Assembly (NCBI GenBank): GCA_964398055.1
Contig: CAYNLK010000021.1
Coordinates: forward strand, 42,791-106,790
DNA from: CAYNLK01 sp964398055
Lineage (GTDB): Bacteria > Chloroflexota > Anaerolineae > 4572-78 > J111
Length of the DNA: 64,000 nucleotides
Direction of reading: 5' to 3'
The notes below the pieces were generated by a model. That model saw only the letters and a list, made by a program, of their open reading frames with translations. It was not told the origin of the DNA and made no database searches. Positions 42,043-50,687 of the stretch are shown here, piece after piece; position 1 is the first letter of the stretch, and every line of letters starts with the position of its first letter. Position numbers and translations under genes: made by a program.

Positions 42043-42765
42043 ATGCAAGCCTTAACCAACACCTGGGTTTACCTGGCTCAAACGCCGCTGCTGTGGTTAA
42101 CCATCACTTTAACCGTTTATCAATTAAGCGCTTTGCTTTACCGGCGCCTTAATTCGCCGACCATCCTTAATCCGATCATTACCTCAATTGTGGTTCTGGT
42201 CACGCTCCTGCTTGTGACCGGCACACCCTACCAGACTTATTTTGAGGGCGCTCAATTTGTCCATTTTCTGCTTGGCCCGGCAACCGTGGCCCTGGCTGTG
42301 CCGCTGTATCGTTACTATAGGAAACTGATGCAGATGTTCGTGCCCGTATCGGGCGCTTTGCTGATCGGATCAGTTACAGGCGCCCTATCAGCCGTGGGAA
42401 TCGGCTGGTTCTTTCATCTTTCCACCGCCACACTCCTGTCACTGGCCCCAAAATCGATCACCACCCCTATTGCCATGGGCGTGGCCGAGCAGATTGGCGG
42501 ACTGCCTTCCCTGACAACGGTATTTGTGGTGCTGACCGGGATCATCGGGGCGCTGCTGGGCCGGAAGAGCCTGGATCTGTTGCGCATCCGAGACCACAGC
42601 GTCCGCGGCTTTACCCTGGGTCTGTCGGCGCACGGGCTGGGTACGGCGACAGCCTTTCAAGAGGATGAAGAGGCCGGCGCGTTTGCCGGTTTGGCGATGG
42701 GCTTGAACGGCGCAGTGACCGCTATCCTGGTTCCGCTGCTCGTCCAACTTGTGGGGTTAAGATAA
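42043..42765 (+). CDS. lrgB: LrgB family membrane protein
   Basis: A 240-residue partner of LrgA with about seven to eight transmembrane segments; SLAPKSITTPIAMGVAEQIGG and RGFTLGLSAHGLGTATAFQE are strong LrgB family motifs. It starts just after the lrgA stop (TAAGTATG); an in-frame ATG at 42019 inside lrgA is an alternative. Together the pair should form the PftAB/LrgAB-type complex. Confidence 0.9.
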   Translation: MQALTNTWVYLAQTPLLWLTITLTVYQLSALLYRRLNSPTILNPIITSIVVLVTLLLVTGTPYQTYFEGAQFVHFLLGPATVALAVPLYRYYRKLMQMFVPVSGALLIGSVTGALSAVGIGWFFHLSTATLLSLAPKSITTPIAMGVAEQIGGLPSLTTVFVVLTGIIGALLGRKSLDLLRIRDHSVRGFTLGLSAHGLGTATAFQEDEEAGAFAGLAMGLNGAVTAILVPLLVQLVGLR

Positions 42766-42800
42766 AGGGTTGGCTCATGTTCAGAACAAGTGCTTATTAT

Positions 42801-42828
42801 GTAGGGGCGCAAGGCCTTGCGCCCCTAC
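42801..42828. repeat. Perfect 28-bp palindrome
   Basis: gtaggggcgcaagg followed by its exact reverse complement, between lrgB and the convergent dehydrogenase gene. The 9-bp gtaggggcg core recurs as inner arms of the element at 55891-56000. Confidence 0.85.
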
Positions 42829-42875
42829 CATGCACTTTTATTTAGCATGAGCGAAAGGGTTTATCCGGTCACGGG

Positions 42876-42932
42876 GTCGGAGGTCCCATGCCATGTAGCC
42901 GGCGCTGGCAACAACCAGCTGGGACCTCCGAC
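42876..42932. repeat. Inverted repeat with 13-bp perfect arms
   Basis: gtcggaggtccca and tgggacctccgac are separated by 31 bp and end 30 bp before the stop of the minus-strand dehydrogenase gene. It could serve as a factor-dependent 3' end for one or both convergent operons. Confidence 0.75.
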
Positions 42933-42961
42933 GATTTCTCAGCGTCCGGTTCTGCGGCTCA

Positions 42962-43909
42962 TCAACCGGCTGAGTCCAGGCTATCGATGGCCTCGCGCAC
43001 AATCCTGGCGCTGGCGGCCAGCTTGGCCTGCTCCGTCTCCTCCAGCGGCAGGGGGAAGGTGGCCAAAATCCCCTGGCCGCCAACCAGTTGCGGCAGCGAC
43101 ACGGTCACGTCGGTTACCCCGGCAACCTCGGCCACGGGGCTGCAAACGGTCAGAAGCGACTGCCGGTCGTTCACTATCGTATTCACAATCTGGGCCAGGG
43201 CGCTGCCAATCCCGTAGAAAGTCGCCCCTTTGCCGGCAATGATCTCCCGGCCGGCAAAACGAACCTGCTGGTCGATCTCGGCCCGGCTCTCCTCGGTCAA
43301 GGTTACATGGCGCAGGGCGCAGAACTCTTCCAGCGGAATACTGCCAATCGTCGTCCGTGACCAGGCCAGCACTTCAGAGTCGCCATGCTCGCCGACCACA
43401 TAGCCGTGGACGTGCTGCGAGTCAACCCCCAACTGCTGGGCCAGCACGGCCCGGAAGCGGGCCGTGTCGAGAGTGGTGCCCGAGCCGACGATCCGGCTGG
43501 AAGCCACCCCGAACTCACCGGCGTAGCGGGCGGCCAGGTGGGTCATCACGTCGACCGGGTTAGTGGCAATCACCAGGATAGACTCAGGGGCGTGCTTCAG
43601 GATGCTTGGCACCACCTGCCGGAACACGCCGGCGTTGCGGCTCAATAGCTGTAAGCGATTCTCACCCGGGCTGCGGCCCACACCCGCGGCAATGATCACC
43701 GCTTTAGCCCCGGCCAAATCTTCATAATCGCCGCCGGTTACCCGCATGGGGTGGGCGAAAGGGACGGCGTGGAGCAGGTCGCTGGCCTCGGCCTGGGCCC
43801 GGGCCGGGTCCATATCGACCATCACAATCTGGCTGCCGATACCGCGCATGATCAGCGCGTACGCGGCTGTAGCGCCAACTCGCCCGCTGCCAACAATTCC
43901 AACTTTCAT
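42962..43909 (-). CDS. L-lactate/malate dehydrogenase family protein with Arg at the specificity position
   Basis: A 315-residue paralog of the LDH at 40.5 kb: IVGSGRVGATAAYA, LDTARFR and GEHGDSE are conserved. The specificity loop reads AGVGRSPGENR, so the Gln that marks lactate dehydrogenases is Arg, as in malate dehydrogenases, while the GKGATFYGIG segment still carries the LDH-like Thr. It could be a malate dehydrogenase, a 2-hydroxyacid dehydrogenase for a bulkier or dicarboxylic acid, or an LDH with altered selectivity. It closes the minus-strand gene run. Confidence 0.85.
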   Translation of the reverse strand: MKVGIVGSGRVGATAAYALIMRGIGSQIVMVDMDPARAQAEASDLLHAVPFAHPMRVTGGDYEDLAGAKAVIIAAGVGRSPGENRLQLLSRNAGVFRQVVPSILKHAPESILVIATNPVDVMTHLAARYAGEFGVASSRIVGSGTTLDTARFRAVLAQQLGVDSQHVHGYVVGEHGDSEVLAWSRTTIGSIPLEEFCALRHVTLTEESRAEIDQQVRFAGREIIAGKGATFYGIGSALAQIVNTIVNDRQSLLTVCSPVAEVAGVTDVTVSLPQLVGGQGILATFPLPLEETEQAKLAASARIVREAIDSLDSAG

Positions 43910-43990
43910 AGTTGCCTCCTTGCTTGGCTAAATAACTGTAGGGAGCACAGCCCCCCATCAATAGTATAGGAGTGCTGAAAAATGAGCCGT

Positions 43991-44467
43991 TCAAGTCATG
44001 GGTCGATGGCGCCGGAGCAACAAGCTGGGTATAGCCACTCCGGCCGCAATCCCGCCCACAATGAGAACCGTTTTAAGGCTGTTGACCGCGGCGGTCAGTA
44101 GCAAGGTCTCATCCACCGTGGGAGCGTGGGTGGTCAGGGTGAGCAGATCGATCATCGTTCGGAAGGCCAGGTAGCCCGGCACCAGTGGGATCACGCCGGG
44201 CACAATGAACACCGGCGCCGGCACGTGCCAATAGTGGCCAAACTTCACGCCCAAAAAGCCCACCGCGGTCGCGCCCAGCAGGGTCGCGGCTTCAATCCCC
44301 ACCAGCTCAGATTGCACCAACAAGGTGCGCAGCGCGTAGGCCAGCGCGCCGCCCAGGGCGCAACCCACCAGGGCGCGTCTTGGCACGTTGAACAGAACGG
44401 CAAAGCCTAAGGCCGCCATACCCGCCCAAAACGTATTTTGCAGGAGCAACCCCCATGATATCATCAC
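43991..44467 (-). CDS. Threonine/serine exporter family, small membrane subunit (ThrE C-terminal half)
   Basis: About 158 residues with five hydrophobic segments; FNVPRRALVGCALGGALAYALR and VPGVIPLVPGYLAFR are typical of the ThrE_2 (DUF3815) half. It overlaps the end of the larger half gene. The start could be GTG 44467, ATG 44464 or TTG 44473; the AGGAG at about nine bases favours 44467. Together the two genes reconstitute a split ThrE exporter. Confidence 0.82.
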   Translation of the reverse strand: MMISWGLLLQNTFWAGMAALGFAVLFNVPRRALVGCALGGALAYALRTLLVQSELVGIEAATLLGATAVGFLGVKFGHYWHVPAPVFIVPGVIPLVPGYLAFRTMIDLLTLTTHAPTVDETLLLTAAVNSLKTVLIVGGIAAGVAIPSLLLRRHRPMT

Positions 44468-44469
44468 GT

Positions 44470-45315
44470 TCAAAAACTCCTGATTCCGGTAAGCTGCATG
44501 GCCAGAATCAAACCCAGGGCAATAGCCAGGATTATCAAGGCCCCGGTGGCGCCGCGAGCCAGCCCGACCACAATGTGCCCCTTGATCAAATCTTCAACTG
44601 CATTGATAAAAGGCACACCCGGCACCAGCAGCAAAACCGAGGCCGCCAGGGCCAATTCCGGGTGGGGGCTAAATTGAAACCAGCTCAGCAGACCAACCAG
44701 TCCGCCGGCCACAAAGGCGGTGCCGATCACCACCAGCAGCACATTGAAATTTCGGTGAGTCAACTCCTGGCGCACCAGCATAGCTGCCGTCGCCGCGACC
44801 AGGGTGACCCCAAAGACCGGCCAATCGCCGCCAAAGAGCCGGCTAAAGGCGGCGCAGGCCAGGCCAACCGCTACCGCCGTTACCCAGCGGTTATAGCCGC
44901 GAGGCGTGGCGCTAATGCGTTCCAGTTCGGCCCGCACCTTGAAGCGATCAAACTTGCCCTCTTCGACCCGGTGGGTCAGGTGGCTAATCGCTTCGATCAG
45001 GCTCATATTTACGCCGCCCACTCTCACCCGGCGAATTTTGGTCCGAAATTCGTCGCCGCTGATGTGGGTGACGATGATGGCGTTGTAAGAGACCAACACG
45101 TTGCCCCAGTCGCAGCCCAGGCCGGTGCCCAGCAGGCGGACGGTTTCTTCCACCCGCTGACTTTCGGCTCCATTTTGCATTAGCAACTGCCCGGCCCGTA
45201 AAGCCAGATCGACGATATCGGCCAGCACCTGCCGGTCCAGAGACGGCTTGACGGGCGGGGTGGGGGGTTGCTTGGGCGCGACTGCTTTGGTCTGCTGGGG
45301 CTGGACTGCGGTCAT
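44470..45315 (-). CDS. Threonine/serine exporter family protein (ThrE N-terminal half)
   Basis: About 281 residues: a soluble N-terminal part with AGQLLMQNGAESQRVEETV and VGGVNMSLIEAISHLTHRV, characteristic of the ThrE (DUF1212) domain, then five transmembrane segments ending in ALGLILAMQLTG. I use the ATG at 45315; a TTG at 45345 overlapping the PIG-L stop is also possible. It exports small hydroxy amino acids in the characterised family members. Confidence 0.82.
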   Translation of the reverse strand: MTAVQPQQTKAVAPKQPPTPPVKPSLDRQVLADIVDLALRAGQLLMQNGAESQRVEETVRLLGTGLGCDWGNVLVSYNAIIVTHISGDEFRTKIRRVRVGGVNMSLIEAISHLTHRVEEGKFDRFKVRAELERISATPRGYNRWVTAVAVGLACAAFSRLFGGDWPVFGVTLVAATAAMLVRQELTHRNFNVLLVVIGTAFVAGGLVGLLSWFQFSPHPELALAASVLLLVPGVPFINAVEDLIKGHIVVGLARGATGALIILAIALGLILAMQLTGIRSF

Positions 45316-45338
45316 TTCAACCTTGCCTTTTACCTGCT

Positions 45339-46055
45339 CTACCAAACCTCGACCCGCTTGAAAGCTTCAGCATAACTAACGCCAATCTTGGCCCCTTGTT
45401 TTCGGTCCAACTCTTTCATCCACTCCAGGCTGGCCTCGCCCTGGGGGAACTGGCTGCGATGCGCCACGGCGGCGGCTACTTTAAGGTCATACAGCGAGGT
45501 CACATCGACCACTATTTCCGGGTCGCGGGCGGTTGAGAAGAAGAAGACTCGTTCCAGGCAGCCCAGGCAGGCCCCCGGCTCGTTGAGCTGCTCCGGCCGG
45601 TACAAAGGCATTTTGGAGGGCATATAGGCATCCAGGGCGGCCTGGCCGGCGGCGCGGTGATCGGGGTGAATCTGGCCGGTCCAGAAGGGATCAAAGGTCC
45701 ACAAGGTGTCGGCCTGGGTAATGCGGTAAAGCCGGGCGATCTGGGCGCGCAGCTCCAGACTGGCGACCAATTCGCCATCGTGATGGCCCAGGTTGTAGGT
45801 CTGGGCCAGTCCCAGCACTTTCGCCGCGGCTTCCGTTTCGGCCAGGCGGGTCGAGGCCAAAGCCGGCCGGGAAAAATCCCGTTCCTGGGTGCCGATGTCG
45901 CCCAGGGTGCAGTTGACCGAAAAGATTTTGACGCCCCGCTGGGCCAGACGGTAAATCGTCCCGGCGCAAATCGTCTCCAGGTCGTCCGGGTGAGCCGCCA
46001 CCACAATCAAGCGCTGCACCTCGTCAAAGGCTTCAATGCCGGTCAGTTTGTCCAT
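45339..46055 (-). CDS. PIG-L (LmbE-like) deacetylase family protein
   Basis: A 238-residue zinc deacetylase: VVAAHPDDLETICAGTI carries the metal ligands HPDD and E, and QIHPDHRAAGQAA supplies the third His. Family members deacetylate N-acetylglucosamine-containing lipids, thiol precursors or free chito-sugars. I chose the ATG at 46055 with GCGAGG upstream. It lies downstream of the amino-sugar genes across a degraded 650-bp gap, so a role in amino-sugar deacetylation is plausible but not certain. Confidence 0.87.
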   Translation of the reverse strand: MDKLTGIEAFDEVQRLIVVAAHPDDLETICAGTIYRLAQRGVKIFSVNCTLGDIGTQERDFSRPALASTRLAETEAAAKVLGLAQTYNLGHHDGELVASLELRAQIARLYRITQADTLWTFDPFWTGQIHPDHRAAGQAALDAYMPSKMPLYRPEQLNEPGACLGCLERVFFFSTARDPEIVVDVTSLYDLKVAAAVAHRSQFPQGEASLEWMKELDRKQGAKIGVSYAEAFKRVEVW

Positions 46056-46565
46056 AAATACCTCGCCTAAGATTTCTTTCAACATAACCCAAGTTGTTAT
46101 CTATTGACCGCCACGTCATTCGTTCGGCTTCGCCTGGGGCACGTCTGGACAACACACTTTGCAGCGAGCGAAGAATCTTTATGTACTTGGCCTGGTTTGG
46201 CCGACACCCCTGCAGGTTCTTCGTTGCTACGCTCCTCACACAAGCGTGACTTGTCCGGTGTAGGTGGCAACTCGAGTTATTTTAACAATAATTGACCGCA
46301 ACCCCAAATTGCAGCCATCCACCGATAAGCAGTACAAGACGGCGATTCAGGGTTACTTGGATACCGGAAACGCCTTATCAGTGACACACCGGTAGTTGCT
46401 ATAGACGAATGGCACATTCTTATCCATAATGACTACATTGCCCGGTCCATCGCCAAAGATGAAGCTTGTTTGGCGAATCCATCTCTGCTATCGGGATCTT
46501 CAAGCCGGTCAATAGGGCTGGTAGAATCTTAGGTAAGCCGGTACTTATGCCCCACGTATGCCTAA

Positions 46566-46655
46566 CTTGGTTATGAAGCCGGGGCTTCAATTACACAAAT
46601 CTCTAATCTATTGGGCTATGCTTCTGTCGCCGCCATCCAACGCTTCAGATTGTGA
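46566..46655 (+). pseudogene. Decayed AraC-type HTH fragment
   Basis: A 29-codon stretch ending in a stop reads EAGASITQISNLLGYASV and continues AAIQRF, close to the second helix-turn-helix of AraC-family regulators (ItqIAxxLGYxSxxAFxRaF), but stops interrupt it upstream. The rest of the gap 46056-46565 holds no intact gene; a PucR-like phrase (GYLDTGNALSVTHR) near 46350 also ends in a stop. The region looks like remnants of lost regulators. Confidence 0.35.
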
Positions 46656-46712
46656 TTTGAACCAAGAAACGACGGTATCGGGTCTTAATCCAGCCCGGCA
46701 GAGGAATTTCGA

Positions 46713-47684
46713 TTAGGCTGCTAAATTGGCCAGGTCAGGTTCCAGATTGTGAGAACTTATGAACCGCTTCAACTGGTTAGAGGTGGGGAAAGCCGGGATG
46801 CTCTCCCGGATGGTCACGGCGTAGGCCCCCATAACGTTGCCAAACCGGGCGGCCAGCTCAAACGGAGCGCCGCGGGCCAGAGCCGTCGCCAGGCCGGCTG
46901 CAAAGGCATCCCCTGCGCCCGGCGTATCGACCGCCGTTACTTGCACCGGCGGGACGTGGTAACGCTCAGCACGGTCGGCGACGACGGCGCCCTGCTCACC
47001 GCAGGTGACCACGACGCGGGGAATGCCAAACCGCTGCTGGCAGGCAGAGGCCAATTCCAGCGGCTCTATGGTTGTGTTGGCGGGCAGGCCCAACAAGGTT
47101 CTGGCTTCGCCGGCATTGGGGATAAGAATATCGACATCGGCCAGGGCGTCCGGTTCGAGCGGTTCGGCCGGGGCCGGGGTGAGAATGGTGGCGACACCAT
47201 GACTTTTGGCCAGGCGGGCGGCCAACAGGGCCGCCGCAATTGGGATCTCGAAAACGGTCAGCATAACCCGGGCCTGGGCCAACAGCGGTTCCGCCGCTTC
47301 GATGTCGGCGGCGGTGAGATCGGCATTGGCGCCCATGGCCACGGCAATGGCCGGGACGCCGGCGGCATCGATGACCACAAAACCGACGCCGGTGTGAGTT
47401 TTGGCGCTCGGTTTGAGATAGGTGAGATCGACGCCGGCCTCATGCATCCAGCCAATCCCCCTCTCACCGAGTCGATCTTGACCAACGCAGCCGACGAAAC
47501 TGGTCGGTTGGCCCAAGCGGCTACAGGCAATAGCCATATGGGAGCCTTTGCCGCCGTCCAGGGCTTCCTGGTAATCCCACCCCAAAACGGTTTCATCAGG
47601 GCCGGGAATCCGTTGCACCCGCATAAACAGACCCTGGGCGTGGCTGCCCACCACCACAATGCGTGACTTGTGACTCATAGCCAT
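46713..47684 (-). CDS. PfkB/ribokinase-family carbohydrate kinase
   Basis: A 323-residue sugar kinase: IVVVGSHAQGLFMRVQRIPG, the GGKGSHMAIACSRLG substrate loop, and DTPGAGDAFAAGLATAL with the catalytic Asp. It overlaps the NagB-like gene upstream (ATG at 47684, with a second ATG at 47678 forming ATGA). The substrate is probably the sugar or amino sugar imported by the nearby ABC transporter. Confidence 0.88.
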   Translation of the reverse strand: MAMSHKSRIVVVGSHAQGLFMRVQRIPGPDETVLGWDYQEALDGGKGSHMAIACSRLGQPTSFVGCVGQDRLGERGIGWMHEAGVDLTYLKPSAKTHTGVGFVVIDAAGVPAIAVAMGANADLTAADIEAAEPLLAQARVMLTVFEIPIAAALLAARLAKSHGVATILTPAPAEPLEPDALADVDILIPNAGEARTLLGLPANTTIEPLELASACQQRFGIPRVVVTCGEQGAVVADRAERYHVPPVQVTAVDTPGAGDAFAAGLATALARGAPFELAARFGNVMGAYAVTIRESIPAFPTSNQLKRFISSHNLEPDLANLAA

Positions 47685-48565
47685 TCGGTTTTGCCTTCGC
47701 TAAAGGGGTGGCTGGCTGTGACTGAGTCGACCGTGACCAGGACGTCAGGATGATCTTGCACAAAGGTGACCGGATACTCAACGGTGGTGGGGCCAAAGAG
47801 GAGAATACGGATGACGGTCTGTTTCCAGGCTCCGGTAGTGCTGAACAAACGGATACGACCCGCGCTCAAGATGTCGGCCAGACCGATGGTGATGCCCATA
47901 GGCGGAATGCAGTGAGAACAGCCGCCGGTGACTCGCTGGCTGAGGGCAATGAGGGTGTCGTCGGCTAAAGAGAGCAGCCGTGTCCGCGAGCGTCGATATT
48001 CTTCTGGCGTTACGGTATACCAGGGTGAATGAACGGGTTCGTTAAAGGCAATATGGCCGTGGTAGCCAATGCCGCCGTAGACCGTGTCGACGCCGCCAGC
48101 CCGGTTGATGGCCTGGCTAACGGCTTCAAGATCAAAAGGATCAGGGAAATGACGCTGACTGGCCGGTACGTTCAAATCCGGCTCAATCCGCCCGTAAAAA
48201 TTGCGCAACATATAACCTTTGAGATTAAGCGGGTGGTCCAGGGGCAGCGGCCGGCCCTGCCAATCGAGAAAATCATCCATATGAAAAATGTGGAGATTTT
48301 TGAGGCTGAGCCGCTCCCGGTTGACGGTTTCGGTAAAAATTTGATACTGGGCGGTTGGCCCGCAAGGCAAAATCCAGCGGAGTGGTTGGTCAGCCCGGTT
48401 AGCCAGCCTGACTTCCTCGAGCAGTGTTTGGGCGAATGCCTGGATAACCTGGTCGGGCGTCGAAACTACGGTGAGCGGAACTTTGGCCTGGGGATGGTGG
48501 GCCAATTTAGCCGCGGGAATACGGCACCATTCGTCGAGTTGTATGGGATCGATTTGAGAAGTCAT
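47675..48565 (-). CDS. Glucosamine-6-phosphate deaminase-like protein (NagB family), altered motif
   Basis: A 296-residue NagB/RpiA-fold isomerase-deaminase. FHMDDFLDW matches the catalytic MDEY region and GGIGYHGHIAFNEP matches the ring-opening motif. In E. coli NagB the latter is GNDGHIAFNEP, so the catalytic Asp (D141) is replaced here by His, while the His and Glu that follow are kept. It therefore may not be a standard GlcN-6-P deaminase. It sits between the sugar permeases and the PfkB kinase. Confidence 0.82.
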   Translation of the reverse strand: MTSQIDPIQLDEWCRIPAAKLAHHPQAKVPLTVVSTPDQVIQAFAQTLLEEVRLANRADQPLRWILPCGPTAQYQIFTETVNRERLSLKNLHIFHMDDFLDWQGRPLPLDHPLNLKGYMLRNFYGRIEPDLNVPASQRHFPDPFDLEAVSQAINRAGGVDTVYGGIGYHGHIAFNEPVHSPWYTVTPEEYRRSRTRLLSLADDTLIALSQRVTGGCSHCIPPMGITIGLADILSAGRIRLFSTTGAWKQTVIRILLFGPTTVEYPVTFVQDHPDVLVTVDSVTASHPFSEGKTEWL

Positions 48566-48610
48566 AGAAATTTGCTCCTAAAAAGATAGACCGCCGACCG
48601 CCGAAAGGTA

Positions 48611-48710
48611 TTTGACACTGAAACGTGAAACGTAAATTTACGCATCACGCATCACGTTTTACGTTTCGGGGTGACATTTTTCAGCTCAAACTGAACACAC
48701 CCTAAACAAA
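48611..48710. repeat. MITE-like intergenic element, copy 1
   Basis: gaaacgt, aaacgt and their inverse acgttttacgtttc form a stem, with gacatttttc and aactgaacacacc at the right end. The right end resembles both ends of the element at 54155-54330. Confidence 0.45.
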
Positions 48711-48712
48711 TT

Positions 48713-49564
48713 CTAGCCCTTGACCGCGCCTGAGGACAAACCGCTGATCAGATAACGTTGGAAAACCAGGGCGATGAGGATCGGCGGGATGGCAGCGATC
48801 ACCCCACCGGTAGCCATCATGCCAAAGTCGATGGCGTGGCGGCCGGTGAATTCGGCAATGGCCACCGGGATGGTTTTGGCCTGTGGGCTGGAGGTAAAGA
48901 TCAAGGCGATCAGAAACTCTTCCCAGGCCAATAGAAAACAGAAGAGCGAGGTGGCCACCAGGCCGGGCAGCGACAACGGCAGGATGATCCGCACAAAGGC
49001 GCCCAACCGGGTGCAGCCGTCGGTCATGGCGGCTTCTTCCAATTCGCGGGGGATAGTTTGGAAAAAGCCGCGCATAATCCATACGGCAAAGGGCATGATC
49101 AAGGCCGAATAGATGATGATTAAGGCATATAAAGTATCGGTCAGGCCCAGATCCCCCATAATCGCATACAGGGGGACAACCAACATTATCGGCGGCAGCA
49201 TATAAGATATGAGCAAAACATAGACCAGGTTGGTGTGGCCCGCAAAGCGCATCCGGGCAAAAGAGTAGGCCGCCACACTGCCCACCACTACGCAGATAGC
49301 CGTAACCGAACCGGCCACGATGAGACTATTGAGCAGAGCGCGGCGGAAGACAGCCGCCGAGTCGCTGCCGGTGGCATAAATAATCTGGTAATACCGTTCA
49401 AAAGTAGGCTGCTGCGGAATCCAGTGGACCGGCACATTCAGGAGTTCGCTTTGGGAGGAGATGCTGGAAATAAACAGCCACAGCGGCGGGGCCAGCACGG
49501 CCGCAGCAACGACAAGCGCGGCCACGTAAATAAAAAGCTGGTGCAACCAAGAAGGTTTGGTCAT
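48713..49564 (-). CDS. Carbohydrate ABC transporter permease (MalG-like)
   Basis: A 283-residue permease with six transmembrane segments and the cytoplasmic EAA loop ELEEAAMTDGCTRLGAFVRIILPLSLPG shortened here to its core EEAAMTDG. It is the second permease of a CUT1-type sugar importer. No ATPase gene is nearby, so a shared MsmK-like ATPase is expected elsewhere. Confidence 0.9.
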   Translation of the reverse strand: MTKPSWLHQLFIYVAALVVAAAVLAPPLWLFISSISSQSELLNVPVHWIPQQPTFERYYQIIYATGSDSAAVFRRALLNSLIVAGSVTAICVVVGSVAAYSFARMRFAGHTNLVYVLLISYMLPPIMLVVPLYAIMGDLGLTDTLYALIIIYSALIMPFAVWIMRGFFQTIPRELEEAAMTDGCTRLGAFVRIILPLSLPGLVATSLFCFLLAWEEFLIALIFTSSPQAKTIPVAIAEFTGRHAIDFGMMATGGVIAAIPPILIALVFQRYLISGLSSGAVKG

Positions 49565-49580
49565 TGCCTCAGTACCCCGC

Positions 49581-50516
49581 TCAATATTCAGTCTCGCGAC
49601 TAATCAGCTTGATGTAGATAAAGGCCATAATGGCAATAAAGAAAGTCATCAGATAGGCCAGCGCCGCCCCGCGCCCAAAGCGCAGATAGGAAAAAGCCTC
49701 CAGGTAAGTGTAATAGGCAATCACTTTGGTCCCATCGGAAGGGCCGCCGGAGGTCATAATGTAAATAATATCAAACACCTTGAAAGCATCCATAGTCCGG
49801 ATAACCAGCACAATCGCCAGCGTTGGGCTGAGCAAAGGTATGGTGATGTGCCAGAAGCTATACCAGCGATTGGCCCCATCAACCACTGCGGCTTCATAGA
49901 GGCTTGGCGGGATGGTCTGCAAAGCGGCCAAAGTCAACAGGACCACCAGGGGCGTTACCTTCCAGACATCGGCCAGAATGACCATATTCAGCGCCCCAAA
50001 CGGATGGCTCAGCCAGGCTCGATAGGAGTCAATCAGGCCAAGCTGCCACAGCAGGCTATTCAAAGCGCCATAATTAGCATTCAAGATCCATTTCCACATG
50101 ATGGCGTCAATGGTAATGGGCAAGGCCCAGGGCACCAGGATGATGGCCCGCAAGATGGCTCTGCCTTTGAAATTTTGGTTCAACAGCAAGGCAACGGCAA
50201 TGCCGATGACCATCTCGATGGCAATAGACACCACCATAAAATAAGTCGTTCTGGCCACGGAGGCCCAAAAGTAACCATCTTGAAAGATATCAATGTAATT
50301 GGCCAAACCCACAAACGGTTGGCCCAAAGCCGGACGTTTGAGATCAATCGTGTGCAGGCTCATCCAGAACGCCCGGACAATGGGCATAAAAATCAAGGCA
50401 AAGACGACGATAAAGGCCGGCACAACCAGACCCCAGGCCAACCAGCGCTCTCTGGTCGCATATCCCCAGCGCCGCCGCGCCGGCGGGGCAGAAATGTTAG
50501 TTACCTCATCGGCCAT
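49581..50516 (-). CDS. Carbohydrate ABC transporter permease (MalF-like)
   Basis: A 311-residue permease with six to seven transmembrane segments and the EAA loop LYEAAVVDGANRWYSFWHIT. It lies 16 bp upstream of the MalG-like gene. With the upstream lipoprotein it forms a CUT1-family sugar importer. Confidence 0.9.
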   Translation of the reverse strand: MADEVTNISAPPARRRWGYATRERWLAWGLVVPAFIVVFALIFMPIVRAFWMSLHTIDLKRPALGQPFVGLANYIDIFQDGYFWASVARTTYFMVVSIAIEMVIGIAVALLLNQNFKGRAILRAIILVPWALPITIDAIMWKWILNANYGALNSLLWQLGLIDSYRAWLSHPFGALNMVILADVWKVTPLVVLLTLAALQTIPPSLYEAAVVDGANRWYSFWHITIPLLSPTLAIVLVIRTMDAFKVFDIIYIMTSGGPSDGTKVIAYYTYLEAFSYLRFGRGAALAYLMTFFIAIMAFIYIKLISRETEY

Positions 50517-50627
50517 AATAGTTGAGTGTCACTCCGAAAAAGCTATGTGGATCACTTACAACGGCGCAAATAATAACATTGCTTTCATAATATCTGAAGT
50601 TGTTTCCAGATAAAGGGAGTTGGCTGG

Positions 50628-50661
50628 GCGGGGGTCAAAGATGTTTCGTCTTTGCCCCCGC
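50628..50661 (-). promoter_or_regulatory. Intercistronic hairpin after the sugar-binding protein gene
   Basis: gcggggg-tcaaaga pairs with tctttg-cccccgc (one bulged base) around a 7-base loop, in the gap between the binding-protein and permease genes. It has no U run and is analogous to the hairpin at 27237-27263. Confidence 0.6.
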
Positions 50662-50687
50662 CGGGCTTCGATTACCCGATTATGTGG

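Noticed and set aside
46104..46295. Short plus-strand frame in the gap after the PIG-L gene
   Set aside because: No RBS or recognisable domain, and the gap shows signs of decayed sequence.
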